Assembly: GCF_000517105.1 (NCBI RefSeq)
Contig: NZ_KI912151.1
Coordinates: 812,124-876,123, forward strand
Source of the DNA: Fischerella sp. PCC 9605
Lineage (GTDB): Bacteria > Cyanobacteriota > Cyanobacteriia > Cyanobacteriales > Nostocaceae
Reading direction: 5' to 3'
DNA: 64,000 bases
Of this stretch, positions 50,254-57,867 are shown one piece after another. The notes under the pieces were generated by a model. The model was not told the DNA's origin, made no database searches, and saw only the letters and a list, made by a program, of their open reading frames with translations. Positions within the stretch are counted from its first letter, which is position 1. Each line of letters begins with the position of its first letter. The position numbers were made by a program, and so were the translations under genes.

Positions 50254-50822
50254 CGAAAACCTCCCAAGGGTACTGCAACCATATCGCCCCAGCAATTGAT
50301 TGTATAGAGAATTGCTAGACAAAAACGACTATTGAGTTGACAAAAAATAGGTACCTTCCCCTAAGAGTAGGGTAATCTGGCAGAAAAAATGATGTTTTTT
50401 GCTACACAAAGCTGAGTTGTTTGGTCAAAACCAATTGTAATGATGCTGCTAATTTTCTCCGCAAAGGTATTCACTATCTAGATCTCCGGGAAATAAATAA
50501 CGTTGATTTGAGGTAGTCAATCAGGCTTAGATCTTAACTCTCCTATTTTGCCTTTATATTTCTCAGCTTGGGTAGAGGAGTGTGTGCAGCGCACCATTGC
50601 ATACCTTACGTTAAGCCATACGGAAGTCATCGCTCAAGTTTATTAACTTGAGTTAACAACCAGTCAGTAACATCATTGGTATGCACAGACACAAAACAAT
50701 CAGTCACCAGACATTGCCAAAATTGCTAACTAGTTGAGCTTTAGCTAAAGAAAAATTAGGTGATAGCAGTTAATTCTAAGCAACCTGGAGAAGGAAATAC
50801 TGTTTCGAGGGAAGCAGTTTTA

Positions 50823-50886
50823 GGGAAAGGATGGGGGATGGGGAGATGGGGAGAACCGGAGGTGGGGAGATGGGGAGATGGGGGAG
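50823..50886. repeat. G-rich repeat (GGGGAGATGGGGAGA units)
   Basis: Repeated GATGGGGAGATGGGG units with many runs of three to five G; G-quadruplex formation is conceivable on the plus strand. Confidence 0.65.
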
Positions 50887-51099
50887 TAGGAAATTATTAA
50901 AGATGACTTGCTTTCCAGTTAGGGCGATCGCCAACTTTTGCAGGTGCGTTCGCTCTTTCTTAACTATTGATGATACTACGCGGTTTTAGCGTTTTCGTTG
51001 GATGTTTCCTCTGTTCTAGATTTCAAGCGCCTTACCGTACTTCTAGTGTAATTTAGCGTTAAGCGTTCGAGCAGATGGATCAAATTATCGTGTCGTAAC

Positions 51100-51204
51100 G
51101 ACAGCTTGTTGTGATCTAAGGACAACTTGTTGTGATCTAACGACAGCTTGTTGAGATCTAAGGACAACTTGTTGAGATCTAACGACAGCTTGTTATGAAA
51201 TTGC
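51100..51204. repeat. 21-bp tandem repeat, five units in an alternating pattern
   Basis: Units alternate between GACAGCTTGTTGTGATCTAAG-like and GACAACTTGTTGTGATCTAAC-like forms, giving a 42-bp higher-order period; the fifth unit is degenerate. On the minus strand the period keeps one frame open (heptads LSLDHNK), but there is no ATG or ribosome site. Confidence 0.85.
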
Positions 51205-51420
51205 GACAGATCAATTTTATTCCGATCCTATTTGAGGCGATCGCTATCTTTATGCAGGTGCGATCGCCGGTATCTCTTTATCAGGTTGAACCTGATAACT
51301 AGAGTACAAATGACTAATGACCAATGACTATTGACTATTGATTAAATTTTCTACCACAAGTGTGAGACGCAAGTAACCTCCTATCTGCAACGATCGCGAT
51401 GGAGAAATAAAGAGCAATTC

Positions 51421-52908
51421 ATGCAGATTCACACACCAGACTGGGTTAAGCACGCTGTTTTCTATCAAATTTTTCCCGATCGCTTCGCTAGAAGCAAGCA
51501 ACCACGCAAACGACTGTTGCGTAATGCTAGTTGGGAAGACTGGGACGCTATGCCTACACTCCAAGGTTACAAGGGAGGGGATTTGTGGGGTGTTCTCGAA
51601 CAGCTAGATTACATACAGGATTTGGGAATTAACGCCATTTACTTTACACCTATCTTTCAATCTGCCAGCAATCACCGCTACCATACCCACGATTATTATC
51701 AGGTTGATCCCATGTTGGGGGGCAATCCGGCTTTTCAGGAATTGCTAGATGCAGCCCACGCCCGCAATATTAAAGTCGTTTTAGATGGAGTATTTAATCA
51801 TTCCAGTCGTGGCTTTTTCTTTTTCCACGATGTTTTGGAAAATGGCCCCCACTCGCCTTGGGTTGATTGGTTCAAAATTGAAGGCTGGCCTCTTTCTCCT
51901 TACAATGGCGAATTTCCCGCCAACTACAAGAGTTGGGCTGACAATCGAGCGCTACCAGTATTTAACCATGACAACCCAGAAGTCAGGGAATACATCATGG
52001 AAATTGCCGAATTTTGGATTAAATTTGGCATTGATGGTTGGCGTTTAGATGTGCCGTTTGAAATTACAACTCCCGGTTTTTGGCAGGAGTTTCGCCAGCG
52101 TGTCAAAGCCATTAATCCTGATGCTTATATTGTGGGCGAAGTTTGGGGAGATTCTCGCGAGTGGTTGGATGGTACGCAATTTGACGGCGTGATGAATTAT
52201 TTATTTGCCGCGCCAACGATCGCATTTACCGCAGGCGATCGCGTAGATATGGAACAAGTCCAAGGACGTTCCTATCATCCCTACCCGCCTTTGTTTGCTG
52301 CTGAGTACGCTGCTAAAATGCAGGAATTACTGCAACTTTACCCTTGGGAAATTCAACTGACGCAATTAAATTTACTAGCGAGTCACGATACAGCACGGTT
52401 GATTAGTATTGCTGGGGGCGTTAGCGAAGCTCCTCCGCAGGAGGCTCGCGCTAGTGTGGAATTAGCAACTCTACTGCTACTCACCTTTCCTGGTGCGCCC
52501 AGTATTTATTATGGTGATGAAGTGGGTTTACCCGGTCGTCTCGATCCAGACTCCCGTCGTGGCTTTCCTTTAGAAGCCAGTTGGGATCGAGAAATTCTCG
52601 ATACTCACCGCCAATTAATTGCCCTCCGCCACACCTACCCTTGTTTACGTACGGGTGATTACCAAGTCTTATATTCCCAAGGAGAACTTTACGTTTTTGC
52701 ACGCACTTTAGACAAAGAGGAATTAGTGATAGCCGTTAACTCTGGTACTGCATCGGCAAAAGCAAACATAGACACAATCAATTTGCATACCCAACCCAAC
52801 AAGCTTTTATATGGCAGTGCTGAGGTTGAATGGCACACTGAGGGAGAGATCAAGTCCTTAAGTTTAAACCTTCCTTCACGCACTGGTTGTATTTTAGGTG
52901 TTGGTTAG
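51421..52908 (+). CDS. GH13 alpha-amylase family enzyme (neopullulanase/cyclomaltodextrinase type)
   Basis: A 495-residue cytoplasmic glycoside hydrolase of family 13. It starts with VKHAVFYQIFPDRFARSK, the N-terminal form of the neopullulanase/cyclomaltodextrinase subgroup, without the extra N-terminal starch-binding domain. The conserved regions are DGVFNHSSRGF (~122), the nucleophile Asp in DGWRLDVPFEI (~207-217), the acid Glu in VGEVWGD (~238) and LASHDTARL with the transition-state Asp (~318-326). It probably degrades maltodextrins from glycogen. At residues ~332-345 the peptide GGVSEAPPQEARAS is encoded by a palindromic repeat and is likely inserted. The start lies after AAAGAGCAATTC. 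It is upstream of rpoZ on the same strand. Confidence 0.9.
   Translation: MQIHTPDWVKHAVFYQIFPDRFARSKQPRKRLLRNASWEDWDAMPTLQGYKGGDLWGVLEQLDYIQDLGINAIYFTPIFQSASNHRYHTHDYYQVDPMLGGNPAFQELLDAAHARNIKVVLDGVFNHSSRGFFFFHDVLENGPHSPWVDWFKIEGWPLSPYNGEFPANYKSWADNRALPVFNHDNPEVREYIMEIAEFWIKFGIDGWRLDVPFEITTPGFWQEFRQRVKAINPDAYIVGEVWGDSREWLDGTQFDGVMNYLFAAPTIAFTAGDRVDMEQVQGRSYHPYPPLFAAEYAAKMQELLQLYPWEIQLTQLNLLASHDTARLISIAGGVSEAPPQEARASVELATLLLLTFPGAPSIYYGDEVGLPGRLDPDSRRGFPLEASWDREILDTHRQLIALRHTYPCLRTGDYQVLYSQGELYVFARTLDKEELVIAVNSGTASAKANIDTINLHTQPNKLLYGSAEVEWHTEGEIKSLSLNLPSRTGCILGVG
52416..52457. repeat. Palindromic repeat inside the GH13 frame
   Basis: GGCGTTAGCGAAGCTCCTCC is followed by GCAGGAGGCTCGCGCTAG; the centre CCTCC/GGAGG and outer TTAGCG/CGCTAG pair imperfectly. 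This type of repeat is common between cyanobacterial genes. Here it is in frame and encodes the GVSEAPPQEARA segment. Confidence 0.55.
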
Positions 52909-52911
52909 CGG

Positions 52912-53001
52912 ATAGTGGATAGTAGATAGTGGATAGTGGATAGTAGTAAAAAATCAACAACTAACAACTAACCACTAACCACTAACCACTAACCACTAAC
53001 T
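52912..53001. repeat. Low-complexity GGATAGTGGATAGT / CCACTAACCACTAAC repeat
   Basis: GATAGT(G/A) units, then a short A-rich spacer, then CTAACCAC units; the halves can pair. Same family as 12284-12405 and 53841-53912. It sits between the amylase and rpoZ. Confidence 0.7.
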
Positions 53002-53044
53002 AATGATGCTGCTAAACTAAAAAAGACCCAAAGAACCAGTAAAT

Positions 53045-53281
53045 ATGCTAAAGCGTTCTAAGTTCGAGACGACCCAATCCCAAATTATGCACCGTGCTGA
53101 GGATCTGATTAGTGCAGCCTCAAATCGCTATCGCATTACGGTTCAAGTGGCAAATCGTGCCAAGCGTCGGCGTTACGAAGACTTTGAGAGTAGCGATGAT
53201 GCCATGATGAAACCAGTACTAAGAGCAATTATTGAGATGTCGGATGAACTGACTCAACCAGAAATTATTGGAGAAGTATAA
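53045..53281 (+). CDS. rpoZ: RNA polymerase omega subunit
   Basis: RpoZ (78 residues) is the small subunit that helps RNA polymerase assemble around beta'. The sequence has the omega features [20 protein letters not shown] (~19-38) and [11 protein letters not shown] (~41), then an acidic C-terminal tail [14 protein letters not shown], as in the short cyanobacterial and chloroplast Ycf61 form. Chromosomal housekeeping gene; it is followed closely by a cyanobacterial conserved protein on the same strand. Confidence 0.95.
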   Translation: MLKRSKFETTQSQIMHRAEDLISAASNRYRITVQVANRAKRRRYEDFESSDDAMMKPVLRAIIEMSDELTQPEIIGEV

Positions 53282-53303
53282 AAAGTACAATTTGCCAAGT
53301 AGA

Positions 53304-53840
53304 ATGAGCAAAAATTTACTGTTCTTACAATCTATGCTCAAGCCTTGGCAGGCACTCTTCACTCCCCCTTTTCCAAGGGGGGTTGGGGGGATCTTAGTGT
53401 TGGGTGTATTGTTGTGGGATTTTAGTCAAAGCCAATTAATCCCCACCAGTTTACTCTCTACCCAACCTGCCTACGCTCAAAGAGTAGGATCAACGGAAGT
53501 TTGGCAACAGGTGTACAAACAATTGCCAGACCTACCAAAGGAAAATCAATATATAAGTAAAGAAACCGGGAAAGTAGCCGAAAACAATACCTTAGTCAGT
53601 CGCATGATTAGGTATCACGTTTATGTTAAAGGACGTCCGCCAAATTATCGATTTGATTGGAAATTGACTTTAGCTGATTACCTAGATGCAAATGAACTGA
53701 TGTATGACACATCCTATCCAGGAAATGATACATTACGGCAAAATCCCTTTGAAGGCGATCGCGCAGCCATTCGCCGTCTTAACCGCCGCCAGCGAGATGC
53801 GTTAATTCAAGCGTTAGTTAACGGTTTTAGTGAGAAATAG
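53304..53840 (+). CDS. Exported conserved cyanobacterial protein with a repeat-disrupted signal peptide
   Basis: A 178-residue protein from the ATG at 53304 (a TTG at 53268 would overlap rpoZ). The N-terminus MSKNLLFLQSMLKPWQALF runs into TPPFPRGVGG and then a hydrophobic stretch ILVLGVLLWDF and a likely cleavage site after PAYAQ (~59). The TPPFPRGVGG piece is encoded by a C/G-rich intergenic-type repeat and splits the hydrophobic core, so it looks like a late insertion. The mature part (~118 residues) is soluble: VWQQVYKQLPDLPKENQYIS, SRMIRYHVYVKGRPPNYRFD and a C-terminal ANELMYDTSYPG...RRLNRRQRDALIQAL. No function is known to me. Whether export still works is open. Confidence 0.8.
   Translation: MSKNLLFLQSMLKPWQALFTPPFPRGVGGILVLGVLLWDFSQSQLIPTSLLSTQPAYAQRVGSTEVWQQVYKQLPDLPKENQYISKETGKVAENNTLVSRMIRYHVYVKGRPPNYRFDWKLTLADYLDANELMYDTSYPGNDTLRQNPFEGDRAAIRRLNRRQRDALIQALVNGFSEK
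53361..53395. repeat. CCCCCTTTTCCAAGGGGGG hairpin repeat inside a signal peptide
   Basis: ACTCCCCCTTTTCCAAGGGG, then GGTTGGGGGGATC: closely related to the core of the MITE at 19683-19817 (CCCCCCTTTTCAAGGGGGGC...GGGGGGATC). It is in frame within the gene at 53304. Confidence 0.7.
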
Positions 53841-53912
53841 TTAGTAGATAGTAGTTAGTGGATAGTGGGTAAAACTAAACTACTAACTACTAACCACTAA
53901 CCACTAACTAAA
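53841..53912. repeat. Low-complexity TAGTTAGTAG / CTAACCAC repeat, third copy
   Basis: TAGTTAGTAGATAGTAGTTA then CTACTAACTACTAACCAC; the halves can pair. Fills the gap between the exported protein and the DUF1818 gene. Confidence 0.7.
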
Positions 53913-53914
53913 TT

Positions 53915-54280
53915 ATGGAACGTGTCGTTAAAAGTGGATCTGGTTGGCGTATTGGTTGGAACCCATCTGCACCAGAATATAAAGGTTTAGTGGGTACAGA
54001 TGATTGGGCGATCGAGTTAACAGAAGCAGAATTAAATGATTTTTGTCGGCTACTGTTGCAACTAGCAGACACAATGCAGCAACTTGCTTCGGAATTAATG
54101 GACGAAGAAAAAATCGCCTGTGAAGCCGAAAGCGATTTACTATGGATGGAAGTAGAAGGTTATCCCCATGCCTACAGTCTGCGCTTTATCTTAAATACGA
54201 GTCGTTGTGCAGAAGGCAAATGGAGTGCATCCGCTGTTCCAGGTTTGCTACAAGCTGCTGGGATGCTTAAGGTTTTTTAG
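53915..54280 (+). CDS. DUF1818 family cyanobacterial protein
   Basis: A 121-residue soluble protein that matches the cyanobacteria-specific DUF1818 family: an N-terminal VVKSGSGWRIGWNPSAPEY, then GLVGTDDWAIELTEAELNDF (~26-45), a helix of FCRLLLQLADTMQQLASELM and a C-terminal GYPHAYSLRFILNTSRCAEG. The fold of this family is known to be plant-PC4-like in related proteins, but no role is established to my knowledge. It ends 47 bases before tRNA-Pro and marks the last clearly chromosomal gene. Confidence 0.85.
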   Translation: MERVVKSGSGWRIGWNPSAPEYKGLVGTDDWAIELTEAELNDFCRLLLQLADTMQQLASELMDEEKIACEAESDLLWMEVEGYPHAYSLRFILNTSRCAEGKWSASAVPGLLQAAGMLKVF

Positions 54281-54327
54281 ATTAACTATTGTTTATTACC
54301 GAATTCGTGTTATTATAAAAAGGTTGC

Positions 54328-54401
54328 CGGGGCGTAGCGCAGCTTGGTAGCGCGCCACTTTGGGGTAGTGGAGGTCGTGGGTTCAAATCCCGCCGCTCCG
54401 A
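54328..54401 (+). tRNA. trnP-GGG: tRNA-Pro (anticodon GGG)
   Basis: A 74-base cloverleaf. Acceptor CGGGGCG pairs with CGCTCCG; D stem GCGC/GCGC; anticodon stem CCACT/AGTGG with loop TTGGGGT, anticodon GGG; T arm GTGGG-TTCAAAT-CCCGC; discriminator A. CCA is not encoded. It stands at the left border of a region of different character, so it may be an integration site, although no second copy of its 3' end was found within the window. Confidence 0.95.
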
Positions 54402-54503
54402 TTGATGACCACAAACAAGTAAAAGTAAATAACTACCGAATTGAGTGTAAGCTCTCAGAGGTAGAGGCTAGTGCTATTGAAATAAAAATTTACTCTTCAG
54501 CCA

Positions 54504-54845
54504 TCAAATCTCCTCGTAGCTACATTCATCTGCATTCCTCAGCCCAAGGAAATCTCGAATTGTGGGGAATCTCCGTTTAAGCTGGCATTTCAATTGTCTA
54601 ACCTCCTGTTCTCGTTTATTTACGTCTGATTGCAGCCATATGATTTCAGATTCTGATTTTTCTAGTTCCTTCTGTAATTGTTCTACCTGACTACTTAGTC
54701 TCCGGTATTCCTCTGCTTTTGGGACGAATGACCAACGCCAAACAATAAAGCATAAAGCTGCTAGTCCAGCAATGCAGATGAAACTAGATGGTAATGCCCA
54801 ACTCTTGAGCTTGTTTCCTAATTCTCTGTATGTAGGGGTCTTCAT
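54504..54845 (-). CDS. Small membrane-anchored coiled-coil protein (island)
   Basis: A 113-residue protein from the ATG at 54845. It has one transmembrane span near the N-terminus (SSFICIAGLAALCFIVWRW, ~21-39), then a long coiled coil (~45-90: YRRLSSQVEQLQKELEKSES, VNKREQEVRQLKCQLKRR). The start overlaps the 3' end of the preceding gene by about 62 bases in another frame. The layout of a short cytoplasmic tail, one span and a periplasmic coiled coil is like that of phage inner-membrane spanins, but many unrelated proteins look the same. The last gene of the left island operon. No firm function. Confidence 0.55.
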   Translation of the reverse strand: MKTPTYRELGNKLKSWALPSSFICIAGLAALCFIVWRWSFVPKAEEYRRLSSQVEQLQKELEKSESEIIWLQSDVNKREQEVRQLKCQLKRRFPTIRDFLGLRNADECSYEEI

Positions 54846-55323
54846 CGAGTGCCTTCTGTACTTCCGATGTAAAACCATCTCCTCTTGCATAGCGAAAGGA
54901 ATTTTCCAAATCATCCACCATTTGTTTTGTGAATTTAGCTCTTACTTTCGCCACATTCTGCTGAGCTTGTTTCCAGCTTTCCGTTTCTATTTGTTCAAAG
55001 GTTTGTGCGTTTAATGTCCCTCTGACCCTTAGAATTTCTATTAGTTTGGCGTCATCAATCCTAGTTAAAACATCCAATTCCTCGGCACTAAAGTCATTTA
55101 CAGATGCATGAGATGCATCCACGGCTGGTTGTACCTCTATGGAGTTTTGAGTGCCTTGTAGGGCTAAAGAATGACTGCTAATTGAATGTTTAAGATGACC
55201 ATCCAATGTATTTATTTGCTCTTGGGTTAATTCACTATTAACTACAATTTTGAAAGCAGAGATCGTTTCTTTTACTAATTCCGGAGATAACCCTCTGCTT
55301 AGGGCATAATCGTTAACTTGCAT
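54784..55323 (-). CDS. Hypothetical helical protein (island)
   Basis: A 179-residue soluble protein, mostly helical and acidic, beginning MQVNDYALSRGLSPELVKET. It has a central low-complexity stretch (~55-75) and a charged C-terminal half (SWKQAQQNVAKVRAKFTKQM, DDLENSFRYARGDGFTSEV). No domain is recognised. The start overlaps the end of the HTH gene by 11 bases, which suggests translational coupling, and its end overlaps the membrane protein. Nothing more can be said about its function. Confidence 0.6.
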   Translation of the reverse strand: MQVNDYALSRGLSPELVKETISAFKIVVNSELTQEQINTLDGHLKHSISSHSLALQGTQNSIEVQPAVDASHASVNDFSAEELDVLTRIDDAKLIEILRVRGTLNAQTFEQIETESWKQAQQNVAKVRAKFTKQMVDDLENSFRYARGDGFTSEVQKALDEDPYIQRIRKQAQELGITI

Positions 55324-55699
55324 AAACAGTCCTCCTACTTTGATTTAATTCTCTGCTGAATGCACGATAGGATAAATCGGCTTTTTGTCTAGGGTCAGTT
55401 ATCAACTGTTTCCTTAGATAACATCTAGGGGTGTCCATAGCAGTTTTGATTACTTTCCATAGCACCCATTGTTGGTATTGGTTCAGATGATAGTGTGTGT
55501 CTACCTCATCGTTAATTATTGGGTATTGCTGTTTAAACTCTGGAATTACTACATTTACTATGTCGTGGTATTCCATCAGAGTCTTCCTAGTTACCCCTAA
55601 CATCTTTGCAAACTTGGTTTTACTTAGTTGTCTGGGGAAGTCAGTCACATCTAAACTCTCTAATTTTTGTTTTAGAGCATCTTTTTTAGCTGTTTCCAT
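55313..55699 (-). CDS. Putative HTH DNA-binding protein (island)
   Basis: A 128-residue protein. Residues ~24-47 read LSKTKFAKMLGVTRKTLMEY, a good helix-turn-helix (K/R-rich with the FAKMLGVTRKTL pattern). The rest is helical with aromatic-rich HLNQYQQWVLWKVIK and ends SRELNQSRRTVYAS, which could be a second HTH-like element. It heads the short operon of three overlapping genes. The upstream region carries TAGACT(A)TTAATA, similar to the DNA in front of the operon at 63847, so it may control or be controlled with that operon. A regulator role is inferred only. Confidence 0.55.
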   Translation of the reverse strand: METAKKDALKQKLESLDVTDFPRQLSKTKFAKMLGVTRKTLMEYHDIVNVVIPEFKQQYPIINDEVDTHYHLNQYQQWVLWKVIKTAMDTPRCYLRKQLITDPRQKADLSYRAFSRELNQSRRTVYAS

Positions 55700-55719
55700 G
55701 CAGTTTTTTTATCACCGCC

Positions 55720-55740
55720 TATAGTTATTAATAGTCTACA
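55720..55740. promoter_or_regulatory. Shared upstream motif (TAGACT-TTAATA), copy 1
   Basis: On the plus strand TTATTAATAGTCTA; the related CTATTAACAGTCTA lies at about 63886-63899, in front of another minus-strand operon of the island. Twelve of fourteen bases agree. Possible shared operator or promoter. Confidence 0.35.
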
Positions 55741-55925
55741 AATTAATTACTAGCGTAACTATTGTTTGTATGCCAACTAGTTAATAAAAGTAAACGAATG
55801 GTGAATTAATGGTATAGAGGTGTTTACTATCTAGCTAGGAAACACCTGGATACTAAAATGAAGTTCAAGCTGGTAAAATAGAAGGAACTCAGTTAATTAT
55901 TAACCTTGAACCTATATAAGAAAAC

Positions 55926-55953
55926 ACCCTAAGTGCCGAGAGGTTACTAGGGT
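55926..55953. terminator. Imperfect hairpin after the serine recombinase gene
   Basis: ACCCTAAGTGCC and GGTTACTAGGGT pair imperfectly around GAGA, about 20 bases after the recombinase stop on the minus strand; T-rich sequence follows on both sides. A weak bidirectional terminator. Confidence 0.4.
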
Positions 55954-55975
55954 ATTTATTTTGATTATTTGGTTA

Positions 55976-56716
55976 TCAGCCCACTAATCCTAAACTCATT
56001 AGTTCATTCTCAATTTTCTTCAAAACAAACCATAGATTCTGTGGATGCCAGGGTTTTTTAGTGGCAGTCTGGATACCTTTTTGATTTAATTCAGTAGCTA
56101 ATTCCTGCAATGTAGAGCCATTATTCCAGCGTCGATAAACATCCACCAAAATGTCATATAGAGGTGTCTTCTCTAGCTTTCCAGCTTTAGTTTTTGTGTA
56201 GCCTATACCTACCCTACCTATATGCTGCCCTTTGGCTTTTTTAGTCTCCAAAGCATCCAAAGTTCTCTCAACGATGATTTCCCTTTCCCAGTTAGCCACA
56301 GCCATTAGGATGTTTATCACTAAACGTCCATTCGCACTGTGGGTATCTATTTGGTCACAAACAGAAATCAAGGTATACGTTTTGAAATAGTTCTCTACAA
56401 GCTCAAATAAATCTTTTGGCGATCGTGTAAGTCTATCGAGTTTGTAAATGATGATTCCATTTGCTTTTCCAGCTTCGAGTAGTTCCAGTGCTTTGAGTAA
56501 TTCACCTCGATTCTGTTTGGATTTACCGCTTTTGGCTGCGTCATAGAAGAAATCTACAAGGTGATGTCCATAAAGTTCACAATATCTGGTTATACCCTCA
56601 AGCTGCACATCTTTGGTAATTGATTGTTTTGCTGTGGATGCACGACCGTAGCCGATTAAACGTAATGGTATATTGTTAGTGGATGCACTATGTGCATCAG
56701 TAGCAGATTCAAACAT
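55976..56716 (-). CDS. Site-specific serine recombinase (resolvase/invertase family)
   Basis: A 246-residue small serine recombinase. The catalytic Ser is in IGYGRASTAKQS (~22-33), with the usual arginines and Asp in IIIYKLDRLTRSPKDLFELV (~91-110) and the E-helix NWEREIIVERTLDALETKKA (~148-167) followed by GQHIGRVGIGY. The C-terminal ~60 residues are a DNA-binding part with YRRWNNGSTLQELATELNQ and KGIQTATKKPWHPQNLW. The size fits resolvase/invertase or IS607-like enzymes rather than large integrases. The start is set at 56716, where GAGG lies at proper distance; the ATG two codons earlier is too close to it. It could resolve, invert or integrate the island. Confidence 0.9.
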   Translation of the reverse strand: MFESATDAHSASTNNIPLRLIGYGRASTAKQSITKDVQLEGITRYCELYGHHLVDFFYDAAKSGKSKQNRGELLKALELLEAGKANGIIIYKLDRLTRSPKDLFELVENYFKTYTLISVCDQIDTHSANGRLVINILMAVANWEREIIVERTLDALETKKAKGQHIGRVGIGYTKTKAGKLEKTPLYDILVDVYRRWNNGSTLQELATELNQKGIQTATKKPWHPQNLWFVLKKIENELMSLGLVG

Positions 56717-56830
56717 ACGCATTCCTCTTGTTTTTCATTGGTTACTCCCCAGCTTTGGTAGTGGTTGAAAATCGATAGATTTACAACTGGTTAGGCTGGG
56801 GGTTTTCTCTACCAAACACCTACTAGAAAC

Positions 56831-57136
56831 CTATGCAATACCGCGTAGATTAACGTCCCTAGAATCATCCCTATCAAAAGCATGTCCATCTTCCTGCCAC
56901 TCCCAAACTCGTGATTGTCTTCCCTCTTCTCCTAATAAATCCAAGGCTAATGATAATTTCATCAATGCTTGGTCAAAGAAATTTTCAGATGGTGATGTTA
57001 TCTCGGTTAAGTAGTGATATGTGGCTGGGTGTTCATCCTTGAAAAGTTCAAGTTGTTCATAAATTCTTTCTAAAAATTCTCGAACCTCGCGCATAGTATG
57101 ACCATCTGCTTGTAATGATTCTCTTAGAGATCTCAT
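56831..57136 (-). CDS. Hypothetical small acidic protein (island)
   Basis: A 101-residue protein (MRSLRESLQADGHTMREVRE), helical and acidic, with FLERIYEQLELFKDEHPATY and SPSENFFDQALMKLSLALDL. GGAGG lies 9 bases before the ATG, inside the previous gene, and the two overlap as ATGA. No domain is recognised. It belongs to a chain of small coupled genes on the minus strand of the island. Confidence 0.6.
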   Translation of the reverse strand: MRSLRESLQADGHTMREVREFLERIYEQLELFKDEHPATYHYLTEITSPSENFFDQALMKLSLALDLLGEEGRQSRVWEWQEDGHAFDRDDSRDVNLRGIA

Positions 57137-57300
57137 TGTCTTGCCTCCAGCTTTGCCATTAAGTAACCACGAACCAAATCAAGGTTTAGCTTGCCATCTG
57201 CACCTATGCATTTATTGACAACTTCTTTCCAAGAAATTTGGCAGCAGATAGCAATTATTAACAAATCCTTTTCGTCGAACAATAGAAATAAATTTTTCAT
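57133..57300 (-). CDS. Small hypothetical protein, 55 residues (island)
   Basis: A short gene read on the minus strand: MKNLFLLFDEKDLLIIAICC, then QISWKEVVNKCIGADGKLNL and a tail ending KLEARQ. GGTGGTG precedes its ATG, and its TGA overlaps the ATG of the next gene (ATGA), the usual sign of a coupled pair. Amphipathic with three cysteines. No family is recognised; the call rests on the start signal and coupling. Confidence 0.5.
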   Translation of the reverse strand: MKNLFLLFDEKDLLIIAICCQISWKEVVNKCIGADGKLNLDLVRGYLMAKLEARQ

Positions 57301-57374
57301 ATCACCACCCCGCTAATTTTGCGGGTGAGTTTATACTCATCAGATGAAAACTCCTCACTACCACCGCCGCACAT
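57297..57374 (-). CDS. Possible 25-residue peptide (island)
   Basis: MCGGGSEEFSSDEYKLTRKI ends with a TGA overlapping the ATG of the 55-residue gene. The ATGA junction supports it, but the ribosome site is weak and the size is small. Low confidence. Confidence 0.25.
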   Translation of the reverse strand: MCGGGSEEFSSDEYKLTRKISGVVI

Positions 57375-57409
57375 AGTGCAGCCACAACTCCGCCTTAGAA
57401 CTCAAATTT

Positions 57410-57652
57410 TTATCGCACTCTTTCGTGAATTTGGTTATCTATTACCCGGTAAATTTTGAATCGTTTTTCTATACCAAGTCTTTGGATTTGCTCTTTCAAC
57501 TCTTTCAATCCACCATGTCCTAAGTAATAATGTGTTGCTTGAGCTGGGTCTTTAGTAATCTCAAAGCTGCTTTCTGTAGAACTGAATCGGATATATTCTT
57601 CAGTTTTTCGGTCATAAACGTAGTAATAAGACCGCGTGTCATCTATTTTCAT
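57410..57652 (-). CDS. Small hypothetical protein, 80 residues (island)
   Basis: MKIDDTRSYYYVYDRKTEEY begins at 57652 with AAGG eight bases upstream. The frame is open further to an ATG at 57715 (MCGWERYLIIFRKDVSEGKA), which would add 21 residues. The protein is tyrosine-rich at the start, then EITKDPAQATHYYLGHGGLK and KRFKIYRVIDN, compatible with a small alpha/beta fold. No domain is recognised. Confidence 0.5.
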   Translation of the reverse strand: MKIDDTRSYYYVYDRKTEEYIRFSSTESSFEITKDPAQATHYYLGHGGLKELKEQIQRLGIEKRFKIYRVIDNQIHERVR

Positions 57653-57747
57653 AATCGCCTTACCTTCACTTACATCTTTTCGGAAGATAATCAGGTATCG
57701 CTCCCATCCGCACATATACCAAACACCACCCTGCTCTGGATTAGCGA

Positions 57748-57861
57748 CTATGAGACAGGTACTTGAGTTATCCAGCGACCTACTTTGGTTTGATGAATTT
57801 CTTCTCTTACTTCTGGATTCCTCAATTTATTAGTGAAGAACTCAACACCTAATGAAGTCAT
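57748..57861 (-). CDS. Possible small protein, 37 residues (island)
   Basis: MTSLGVEFFTNKLRNPEVRE and EIHQTKVGRWITQVPVS, just after the broken antirepressor-like gene. Composition is protein-like and it fits the gene chain, but no clear ribosome site is seen. Low to moderate confidence. Confidence 0.35.
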   Translation of the reverse strand: MTSLGVEFFTNKLRNPEVREEIHQTKVGRWITQVPVS

Positions 57862-57867
57862 GTAGGG

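Larger units (their letters stand above)
50254..51420. other. 1.17-kb intergenic region with G-rich and tandem repeats
   Basis: No gene is supported. It contains a G-rich simple repeat at 50823-50886, a 21-bp tandem repeat at 51100-51204, two HIP1 sites and a perfect palindrome TATCAGGTTGAACCTGATA near 51277-51296. The divergent promoters of the WD40 and GH13 genes must lie at its two ends. Confidence 0.5.

Noticed and set aside
50976..51167. 63-codon frame with LSLDHNK heptads
   Set aside because: No ATG, no ribosome site; the heptads are a consequence of a 21-bp tandem repeat.
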